From assembly GCA_910586605.1 (NCBI GenBank), contig CAJUJR010000079.1, forward strand, positions 1 through 12,668: DNA of 12,668 bases, read 5' to 3'. The DNA comes from an uncultured Lachnospiraceae bacterium. GTDB lineage: Bacteria; Bacillota; Clostridia; Lachnospirales; Lachnospiraceae. A program made the position numbers and the translations under genes. The notes under the pieces were generated by a model. The model was not told where the DNA came from. It searched no databases and was given only the letters and a program-made list of their open reading frames with translations. Shown one piece after another: positions 1 to 5,654 of this stretch; positions within the stretch are counted from its first letter, which is position 1, and each line of letters begins with the position of its first letter.

Positions 1-57
1 TCACCAAATAATTGGATGGCAATTAGAGAGTATCCGTTCATGCGTTTATTCTGGTAG
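1..57 (+). CDS. possible 3' end of an upstream gene (partial)
   Basis: Reading frame 1 is open from the left edge for 18 codons and ends at a TAG at 55-57; the visible tail ends in RLFW. It lies just before the strong cysK promoter, where an upstream gene could end. The stretch is too short to recognise a family, and an 18-codon open frame arises easily by chance, so this is only a possibility. No terminator hairpin is visible between it and the promoter. Confidence 0.2.
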   Translation, partial: SPNNWMAIREYPFMRLFW

Positions 58-72
58 AGGGGACAGGAACAC

Positions 73-101
73 TTGACAGATACTGGGATTCATCTTATAA
101 T
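73..101 (+). promoter_or_regulatory. consensus housekeeping sigma promoter for cysK
   Basis: A perfect -35 box TTGACA (73-78) and a perfect -10 box TATAAT (96-101) are separated by exactly 17 bases. This is the ideal sigma-70/SigA arrangement, and it sits 66 bases upstream of the cysK start codon. The expected transcription start is near 108, giving a leader of about 59 bases. A promoter this strong in front of a cysteine biosynthesis gene would normally need a repressor, which fits the Rrf2 regulator gene that follows. Confidence 0.9.
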
Positions 102-118
102 CAATATACATATATGTT

Positions 119-148
119 AAATAGGTTTATAGGAATAAATCTTTATTT
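119..148 (+). promoter_or_regulatory. imperfect palindrome, candidate operator upstream of cysK
   Basis: Just downstream of the predicted transcription start lies an AT-rich imperfect inverted repeat: AAATA (119-123), GGTTTAT (124-130), a 4-base centre, ATAAATC (135-141), two unpaired bases and TATTT (144-148). The inner arms match at 6 of 7 positions. Rrf2-family repressors bind AT-rich dyads around promoters, and an Rrf2 gene is the next gene, so this is a reasonable operator candidate. The link is inferred from position only; AT-rich dyads also occur by chance. Confidence 0.3.
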
Positions 149-166
149 GATGAAGGAGGATAAGCA

Positions 167-1102
167 ATGGGACAGATAAAAGAAAGTGCAGCCGAGTTAA
201 TTGGGGAAACTCCAATTTTAAAATTAAACCACTATGCGCCAAGGGCAGGTGTGGAAGATGCTGTTATATTGGCAAAGTTAGAATATCTGAATCCGGCGGG
301 TTCTGTAAAGGATAGGATTGCACTTGCAATGATAGAAGATGCTGAAGGACGGGGAATTTTAAAGCCTGGGGCGACGATTATTGAGCCGACATCAGGAAAC
401 ACTGGGATTGGCCTAGCTGCAGTTGCTGCAGCAAAAGGATATAAGGCAGTGCTTACGTTGCCAGAGACCATGAGTATGGAAAGAAGGAATTTACTGAAAG
501 CATATGGGGCAGAGTTGGTATTGACAGAAGGCGCAAAAGGTATGAAAGGTGCGATTGAAAAGGCAAAAGAGTTAGAGAAGGATATTCCAGACTCTGTTAT
601 CTTAGGGCAGTTTGAGAATCCTGCAAATCCGGCCATCCATAAGAGAACAACAGGGCCGGAAATCTGGAGGCAGACGGATGGGGAAGTGGATATTTTTGTA
701 GCAGGCGTGGGAACTGGCGGTACGGTTACTGGTGTTGGGGAATATTTAAAGTCCCAAAACCCAAATATCAAAGTAGTTGCCGTAGAACCTGCTGCAAGCC
801 CTGTGCTTTCGCAGGGGATAGGGGGCTCCCACAAGATTCAGGGGATAGGGGCAGGGTTTGTGCCAGAAGTACTGAATACAGAAATTTATGATGAAGTGAT
901 TACCATAGAAAATGAGGAGGCTTTTGAAGAGGGGAGGCTGTTTGCTGTTAGCGAGGGGATACTAGTTGGTATTTCTTCCGGCGCTGCGTTAAAGGCAGCG
1001 GCAATTCTAGCAAAAAGGCCGGAAAATAAGGGGAAAACAATTGTAGTACTGCTTCCGGATTCTGGGGACAGATATCTATCAACACCATTGTTTCGTAACT
1101 GA
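167..1102 (+). CDS. cysK: cysteine synthase (O-acetylserine sulfhydrylase A type)
   Basis: PLP-dependent fold-type II enzyme that makes L-cysteine from O-acetylserine and sulfide in the cytosol. The 311 residues match the usual CysK length. Visible signatures: NPAGSVKDR with the PLP Schiff-base lysine K48; the substrate loop TSGNTG (75-80); the PLP phosphate loop GVGTGGTVTG (180-189); the KIQGIGAGFVP segment typical of CysK rather than CysM; a SSGAA element; and the C-terminal DSGDRYLST. The ATG at 167 has an AGGAGG (154-159) at 7-base spacing. It is first in its unit behind a consensus promoter, and the Rrf2 gene begins 52 bases downstream with no terminator between, so the two are probably co-transcribed. 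Use of another sulfur donor, such as a thiocarboxylated carrier protein, cannot be excluded given the ThiF and JAMM genes nearby. Confidence 0.95.
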   Translation: MGQIKESAAELIGETPILKLNHYAPRAGVEDAVILAKLEYLNPAGSVKDRIALAMIEDAEGRGILKPGATIIEPTSGNTGIGLAAVAAAKGYKAVLTLPETMSMERRNLLKAYGAELVLTEGAKGMKGAIEKAKELEKDIPDSVILGQFENPANPAIHKRTTGPEIWRQTDGEVDIFVAGVGTGGTVTGVGEYLKSQNPNIKVVAVEPAASPVLSQGIGGSHKIQGIGAGFVPEVLNTEIYDEVITIENEEAFEEGRLFAVSEGILVGISSGAALKAAAILAKRPENKGKTIVVLLPDSGDRYLSTPLFRN

Positions 1103-1154
1103 ATGGAAAACTGTGCAGTAAGATAGTGGTTGCCGACAGGAATGAGGGAGAACA

Positions 1155-1586
1155 ATGAAAATTTCAACAAAAGGGCGTTATGCAATCCGCGTAATGCTTG
1201 ATTTAGCAAAACAGGGTTCAGGGGAGTATATTCCATTGCTGGATATTGCAAAACGGCAGGATATTTCAGAAAAATATTTGGAATCTATTGTGGCTGTGCT
1301 TAGTAAAAATGATTTTTTAATGTCCCTCCGCGGGAAAGGAGGCGGCTACAAACTTGTAAAAAGGCCGGAGGAATATACGGTAGGGAGTATTTTAAAGCTG
1401 GTAGAGGGGTCGTTTGCCCCGGTTGCATGTTTGGAGAAGAAACCAAACCGCTGTGAAAGGTCGGCAGAGTGTGAAACGCTAAAAATGTGGGAAGGATTGG
1501 AAAAACTTCTGGAAGAATATTTTGGCAGTATTACGCTTGCTGATTTAATGGAACAGGAGAATGGCGCAGATTATTATATTATTTGA
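1155..1586 (+). CDS. Rrf2-family transcriptional regulator with three cysteines (IscR/CymR-like)
   Basis: A 143-residue Rrf2 protein. The N-terminus MKISTKGRYAIRVMLDLA, a winged helix over roughly residues 1-70 and the wing segment LRGKGGGYKL (58-67) are family hallmarks. C92, C100 and C106 lie in the C-terminal part. E. coli IscR binds its 2Fe-2S cluster with C92, C98, C104 and H107, so the arrangement is IscR-like with a longer first gap (C-x7-C-x5-C). Bacillus CymR, the cysteine-metabolism repressor of the same family, lacks this set. The gene follows cysK by 52 bases, suggesting control of sulfur assimilation or Fe-S status and probably autoregulation of the cysK unit. A GAGGGAG site (1144-1150) supports the ATG at 1155. 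Whether it binds a cluster or senses cysteine through a partner cannot be told from sequence. Confidence 0.88.
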   Translation: MKISTKGRYAIRVMLDLAKQGSGEYIPLLDIAKRQDISEKYLESIVAVLSKNDFLMSLRGKGGGYKLVKRPEEYTVGSILKLVEGSFAPVACLEKKPNRCERSAECETLKMWEGLEKLLEEYFGSITLADLMEQENGADYYII

Positions 1587-1722
1587 CGGCAAAGTTGGCT
1601 GGTTTTACGAATGATGTCAAGAACAGCCGTGAATAGTAATGGTAACAGAGGCTTAGAGCCAAAAGCGGTTAGCAATTTATAGCATCAGTTAAACCATAGT
1701 TTCTTAGGGAAGGGGGATATTT

Positions 1723-2481
1723 ATGGCATTGGCGCCGGAACAGACGGAGCGTTATTTACGGCATATCCTTTTAAAAGAAGTAGGCATAGTAGGGCAGGAA
1801 AAGTTACTGGGCAGCAAAGTATTGGTAATTGGAGCCGGCGGGCTTGGCTCTCCGGCGGCGATGTACCTGGCTGCAGCGGGGGTTGGGACAGTTGGGATTG
1901 CAGATGCAGACAAGGTGGATTTGTCAAACCTGCAAAGACAAATTCTCCACAGTACCGAACGTATTGGGCAGGCAAAGGTTTTATCGGCAAAGGACACGAT
2001 AAAATCAATAAATCCAGAGGTATCCGTACCTGTTTTTCAGGAAATGGTTTCTTCAGAGAATATTATGGGTCTGCTCCAGGAGTATGATTTTATCCTGGAC
2101 TGCACAGATAATTTTGAGACTAAATTTTTAATTAATGACGCCTGTGTTGCAACAGGGAAACCTTTTTCCCATGCAGGGATTTTGCGTTTTCGGGGGCAGC
2201 TTATGACATATGTTCCAGGAAAGGGGCCATGTTACCGCTGTGTGTTCCAGTCGCCTCCCCCAAAGGACGCAGTGCCTTCCGCTAAAGAGACGGGGATTAT
2301 TGGCGCTATGGGCGGTGTGATTGGCAGCCTGCAGGCGATGGAGGCAATCAAATACCTCCTTGGCATTGGGGATTTACTGACGGGAAGGCTTCTAACATAT
2401 GATGCGCTGAAAATGGAATTCCGTATGGTAAAGCTGCCAAAGGAAAATAAATTGTGCCCGGCATGTGGGAAAATTGGGTAA
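1723..2481 (+). CDS. ThiF/MoeB/HesA-family E1-like sulfur-carrier adenylyltransferase
   Basis: Cytosolic 252-residue protein of the ubiquitin-E1-like family, which adenylates the C-terminal Gly-Gly of a small sulfur carrier (ThiS, MoaD or CysO type). Visible elements: N-terminal RYLRH; nucleotide loop GAGGLGSP (37-44); D61/D63 with the SNLQRQ segment (68-73); DCTDNFETK (126-134); zinc cysteines C170/C173 (CYRC) and C245/C248 (CPAC); and GVIGSLQAMEAIK near the C-terminus. No rhodanese domain is fused. The position that is usually Cys in ThiF and MoeB, after PS in PSC.E.G, is Ala187 here. The start has a GGGAAGGGGG purine site about 5 bases upstream. It follows the Rrf2 gene after 136 bases in which I see no clear promoter or terminator, and precedes the JAMM protease, suggesting a carrier-protein role in cysteine synthesis rather than thiamine or molybdopterin synthesis. 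Confidence 0.9.
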   Translation: MALAPEQTERYLRHILLKEVGIVGQEKLLGSKVLVIGAGGLGSPAAMYLAAAGVGTVGIADADKVDLSNLQRQILHSTERIGQAKVLSAKDTIKSINPEVSVPVFQEMVSSENIMGLLQEYDFILDCTDNFETKFLINDACVATGKPFSHAGILRFRGQLMTYVPGKGPCYRCVFQSPPPKDAVPSAKETGIIGAMGGVIGSLQAMEAIKYLLGIGDLLTGRLLTYDALKMEFRMVKLPKENKLCPACGKIG

Positions 2482-2517
2482 GCGAATTGTGAAGGTTTAT
2501 TTTATAACAATTGCTTA
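2479..2517 (+). promoter_or_regulatory. intergenic hairpin between the ThiF-like and JAMM genes
   Basis: TAAGC (2479-2483) pairs with GCTTA (2513-2517), and AATTGT (2485-2490) pairs with ACAATT (2507-2512), giving 11 base pairs with one bulged G and a 16-base loop. The ThiF-like stop codon is the first part of the stem. There is no following U-run, so it is not an intrinsic terminator. It might be a stability or processing element within the operon mRNA. Function is unknown. Confidence 0.3.
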
Positions 2518-2536
2518 AGAATGAGGTGAGCAGGTT

Positions 2537-2959
2537 TTGGTTTATATCGGGGAAAAGGACTATGAAAGGCTTGTAGAGCATTGTCTGGAGTGCCTTCCAA
2601 TGGAAGCGTGCGGGCTGCTTGGCGGTATACAATACAAGAAGAAAAAGCAGATAAAAAGGATATATTTTTTAACAAATATGGATAACAGCGCAGAGCATTT
2701 TTCAATGGCTCCCAAAGAACAATTTACTGCGATAAAAGATATGCGGGCAAATGGATGGGAGCTGCTTGGCAATTTTCATTCCCATCCAGCATCACCACCA
2801 ATGTTGTCAAAAGAGGACATACGGTTAGCTTATGACATTTCAATAAGTTATCTGGTTTTGTCCCTGGCAGACCCAGAGAACCCAGTATTAAATGCGTTTC
2901 AGATTGACAGGGAGAAAAACGTTTTAAAGGAGGCATGGAAAAAATATGTTTTGCATTAG
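2537..2959 (+). CDS. JAMM/M67 (Mov34/MPN) family metalloprotease, Mec+-like
   Basis: A 140-residue single-domain JAMM isopeptidase. The zinc and catalytic set is visible: E23 in MEACGLLGG, then H81-S-H83-P with S91 and D94 in the HSHP...SKED segment. The bacterial relative Mec+ of Mycobacterium tuberculosis removes cysteine from the carrier protein CysO; with an adjacent E1-like enzyme and cysK the same role is inferred here. The start is probably TTG at 2537: GAGGTGAG (2523-2530) is correctly spaced, the frame is closed by a stop at 2522, and the next in-frame ATG (codon 22) would remove most of the N-terminus just before the catalytic Glu. The 3' end overlaps hemA by 14 bases, so translation is probably coupled. 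No signal peptide is seen. Substrate is unproven because no carrier gene is in the window. Confidence 0.85.
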   Translation: MVYIGEKDYERLVEHCLECLPMEACGLLGGIQYKKKKQIKRIYFLTNMDNSAEHFSMAPKEQFTAIKDMRANGWELLGNFHSHPASPPMLSKEDIRLAYDISISYLVLSLADPENPVLNAFQIDREKNVLKEAWKKYVLH

Positions 2960-4121
2960 TGTCAGCTTTAAAAAGTCACCGCTCAAAATCCGGCAGAAAT
3001 TTGCATTTCTTCCTGAGGAGCAGAAACAGTTTTTGGCTTTTTTGCAAAAGCAGGAGGCAGTTTCTGGCAGTGTGGTAGTCTCTACCTGTAACCGCAGCGA
3101 GATTTATGTGACTGGGAAAAAGGACGCGTTTCAAGCTGTAGAGGATGGTTTATTTGCCCAGAAAGGGATTGATAGGGAAATTATCAAAAAAGAAGGGTTC
3201 TATTATAGTGGGAAGAAGGCAGTCCGCCATTTGTTCCAGGTAATATGCGGGCTGGATTCGATGGTTCTTGGGGAAGATGAAATCCTTCACCAGATCAGGG
3301 AGGCATATCAGGCTTCTGTGCTTGGCAATGCAGCAGATGGGGAAATCCATATTGTCTTTCAGGAAGCAATCCATTGTGCAAGGCTTTCAAAGACAAGGAC
3401 ACGCCTTTCGTCAACGCCAGTATCCATTGGTACTTTGGCGGCTAATGCGGCGGAAAAACATATCAATGCTTTAGGCTATAAAAAAGAAGGTAAAGCAAAA
3501 GCGCTTGTCATTGGGGCCACCGGGAAAATTGGTTCAATTGTGGCGAAAGATTTAGCGGCGAAAGGAATTGAAGTAGTCGGGACACAGAGGAAAAAGCACC
3601 AGGGGGAAGAGATTTTTGCAGCGCATAAGGGCAAGGTTACTTTTGTGGATTTTGACAAGCGATATGATTATATTGCAGATATGGATATTATTGTAAGCGC
3701 TACGGCAAGCCCCCATTATACTTTGACAAAAAAAGAATATGAGAAGCGGCGGAAGGGAAAGGGACATCTTTTGGTTGACCTTGCTGTGCCTTATGATATT
3801 GACCATGCCATCCAAGAATCTAAAAGGGTGGTTCTTTTGGATATTGATTATTTTTCTAATCTATCAAAAAAAAATGGGAATATTAGGATAAAGGAGGCGG
3901 AGCAGGCGGAAGGGATTTTAAGGGAATGCGTAGAGGATGTTATGAAGAAACTCTATATCCGGGAGTTTTTAAGAGAATGGGAAAGTGCAGGAAAAGAGCC
4001 AAAAGGATGGTCCTGGAAAATGATTTATTATCTGAAAGAGACGTTAGACAGTGATTTGTTTTTTGAGGTGCTTCAAAAGTGTAAGGAGGGAAAAGAAAAA
4101 TGGCATATTTCCCTTTTATGA
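2946..4121 (+). CDS. hemA: glutamyl-tRNA reductase
   Basis: NADPH-dependent reduction of glutamyl-tRNA(Glu) to glutamate-1-semialdehyde, the first committed step of C5 tetrapyrrole synthesis. The catalytic domain carries STCNRSEIY with nucleophile C48, H95, GLDS (102-105) and GEDEI (109-113). The NADPH domain has GATGKIGS (190-197), SATASPHY (251-258) and DLAVPYDID (278-286). Some elements depart from the usual family pattern: GATGKIG in place of GAGxMG, TQRKK where NRT is usual, and DLAVPYD for DLAVPRD. At 391 residues, with about 85 after the DLAVP element, the C-terminal dimerisation region is somewhat short. The ATG at 2946 lies inside the JAMM gene, with AAAGGAGG (2926-2933) 12 bases upstream. 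A run of nine A occurs at 3866-3874. The gene overlaps sirC by 22 bases. Confidence 0.93.
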   Translation: MFCISVSFKKSPLKIRQKFAFLPEEQKQFLAFLQKQEAVSGSVVVSTCNRSEIYVTGKKDAFQAVEDGLFAQKGIDREIIKKEGFYYSGKKAVRHLFQVICGLDSMVLGEDEILHQIREAYQASVLGNAADGEIHIVFQEAIHCARLSKTRTRLSSTPVSIGTLAANAAEKHINALGYKKEGKAKALVIGATGKIGSIVAKDLAAKGIEVVGTQRKKHQGEEIFAAHKGKVTFVDFDKRYDYIADMDIIVSATASPHYTLTKKEYEKRRKGKGHLLVDLAVPYDIDHAIQESKRVVLLDIDYFSNLSKKNGNIRIKEAEQAEGILRECVEDVMKKLYIREFLREWESAGKEPKGWSWKMIYYLKETLDSDLFFEVLQKCKEGKEKWHISLL

Positions 4122-4723
4122 TGGATATTTGTAATAAGAGCTGCCTAATTGTTGGAGGTGGGAAGATTGCGCTCCACAAGGCGAATATTCTTCTGGGGTT
4201 TGAGGCAAATATCGTGGTTGTTTCACCGGTATTTGAAAAAGAGTTTTTTCCTTTGGAAAAGGGGCAGGAGCGAATTTATTTACGGGAACGTGAGTTTTTG
4301 GAACAGGATTTGGACGGGATGGATTTTGCAGTTGCAGCGACAGGAAGCAAAGAACTGAACTTACAGATTTCTAATCTATGCAGGGAAAAAGGCTTGCCTG
4401 TCAATGCGGTTGACCAGAAAGAAGCCTGTTCATTTTATTTTCCGGCGATGATACAAGACCATGATATTTTGGTGGCCATTTCTTCTGGGGGACAAAGCCC
4501 GGCCGCAGTATCGTACCTAAAGGAAAAGCTTGTATCAGCAGTGCCGGGGTACTATGGGAAAATGACAGAATTAGCCGGGCAGTACCGGCAGTATATTTTA
4601 AATAATGTATCTTCTGCTAAAAGGCGGAAGGAGATATTTTATCAGCTTCTTGCTTATGGGGAAAACCATAATGGGGAAATCCCAGAAGAATTGGTAAAAA
4701 AACTTGTGGGGGAAATGGAATAA
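4100..4723 (+). CDS. sirC: precorrin-2 dehydrogenase (NAD-dependent, SirC / CysG N-terminal type)
   Basis: Oxidises precorrin-2 to sirohydrochlorin with NAD+ on the way to siroheme. The 207 residues show the dinucleotide loop IVGGGKIALHK (17-27), ATGSKELN (80-87), VNAVDQ with D105 (equivalent to Asp104 of Salmonella CysG, proposed catalytic), FYFPA and the ISSGGQSPA element. It corresponds to the CysG N-terminal half; CysG and yeast Met8p homologues also chelate iron, so a residual ferrochelatase activity is possible and would matter because no separate chelatase is seen. The ATG at 4100 has AGGAGG (4084-4089) 10 bases upstream, within the end of hemA. Its stop overlaps the hemC start by one base (TAATG), so coupled translation is likely. 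Confidence 0.9.
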   Translation: MAYFPFMMDICNKSCLIVGGGKIALHKANILLGFEANIVVVSPVFEKEFFPLEKGQERIYLREREFLEQDLDGMDFAVAATGSKELNLQISNLCREKGLPVNAVDQKEACSFYFPAMIQDHDILVAISSGGQSPAAVSYLKEKLVSAVPGYYGKMTELAGQYRQYILNNVSSAKRRKEIFYQLLAYGENHNGEIPEELVKKLVGEME

Positions 4724-5616
4724 TGGCTGGAAAAAAGATAAGAATCGGGACAAGGAGAAGCAGGCTTGCTATCGAACAGGCAAATCTTGTAATTGCTGCA
4801 TTGCAGAGAGGTTTCCCAGAGATTATTACAGAAAAAGCATTTATCCGCACAGAGGGAGATAAAGTGTTAGATAAGCCGCTTCCTGCATTCGGGGGGAAGG
4901 GAGTATTTATTACAGAGTTAGAGGATGCACTGATGAATGGAGAAATCGACCTTGCTGTCCACAGTGCAAAAGATATGCCTGCAGAACTTGACAAGAGCCT
5001 TGTGATTGCCGGTGTGCTTCCTAGGGAAGATGCAAGGGATGTTTTAGTGTCCAAAAAAGGGGCGCTTCCCCGAGAGGGGGATAAGAAAGAAGGCGATGGT
5101 TTTGTGATTGGTACTGGAAGCCCAAGGAGGCAGCTCCAGATAAAAGAACTCTATCCAAAGGCAATTTGCAAGGGGCTGCGTGGAAATATTACAACGAGGC
5201 TCCAAAAGCTCCGTGATGGGGAGTATGACGGCATTATCCTGGCAGCGGCGGGGTTAAAACGGCTGGGGCTTCTGGTGGAAGAGGATTTGGAATACCGTTT
5301 TCTTTCTTATGGGGAAATGGTGCCTGCGGGCGGGCAGGGGATTATTGCCATAGAGGGAAGAAGTGGGGATGCCGTATTAAAACTGGTGCAGGAGATATCC
5401 GATACAAAAGCATATGAAGAATTAGAAACCGAGCGGGAAATCCTCCGGAAGTTAAATGCAGGATGCCATGAGGCAGTCGGTGTTTTTTCACAGCATCAAG
5501 GGGACAAAATGCAAATCTATATGGCTTTGGAAAAAGAAGGACAGCTTTGCAGGATGTACGAATCAGGAAATGCCAAAAATAGGCAGGCGTGCATAAAGAA
5601 GCTAATAAGGGGGTAA
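4723..5616 (+). CDS. hemC: porphobilinogen deaminase (hydroxymethylbilane synthase)
   Basis: Condenses four porphobilinogens into hydroxymethylbilane, using a covalent dipyrromethane cofactor. The 297-residue sequence has RIGTRRSRLA (7-16; R11 and S13 match E. coli numbering), HSAKDMP with catalytic D84 (80-86), TGSPRR (131-136), GLRGNITTRL (151-160), PAGGQGIIAIE (201-211) and LNAGCHE with the cofactor-attaching C248. It is slightly shorter than the E. coli enzyme but complete. It begins by TAATG overlap with sirC and is followed after 38 bases by the uroporphyrinogen-III fusion gene, which acts on its product. Confidence 0.96.
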   Translation: MAGKKIRIGTRRSRLAIEQANLVIAALQRGFPEIITEKAFIRTEGDKVLDKPLPAFGGKGVFITELEDALMNGEIDLAVHSAKDMPAELDKSLVIAGVLPREDARDVLVSKKGALPREGDKKEGDGFVIGTGSPRRQLQIKELYPKAICKGLRGNITTRLQKLRDGEYDGIILAAAGLKRLGLLVEEDLEYRFLSYGEMVPAGGQGIIAIEGRSGDAVLKLVQEISDTKAYEELETEREILRKLNAGCHEAVGVFSQHQGDKMQIYMALEKEGQLCRMYESGNAKNRQACIKKLIRG

Positions 5617-5654
5617 TTAATTTATGTTGCGTGGCAGGAAAGAAGGTGGAGAGA

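Noticed and set aside
232..834. Long - strand frame within cysK and similar antisense frames in other genes
   Set aside because: They are antisense shadows of clearly conserved genes and show no protein-family features of their own.
1583..1611. TTGACG with TACGAA as a promoter for the ThiF-like gene
   Set aside because: The -10 matches at only three positions and the -35 overlaps the Rrf2 stop; no support beyond spacing.
3866..3874. Run of nine A in hemA as a programmed slippage site
   Set aside because: The frame is intact across it and simply encodes Ser-Lys-Lys-Asn; nothing nearby suggests a needed frameshift.
5589..5654. N-terminal extension of cobA-hemD from GTG at 5589
   Set aside because: It overlaps hemC, lacks a proper ribosome site and adds residues not found in SUMT proteins; ATG at 5655 has AAGGTGGAG and begins at the family motif.
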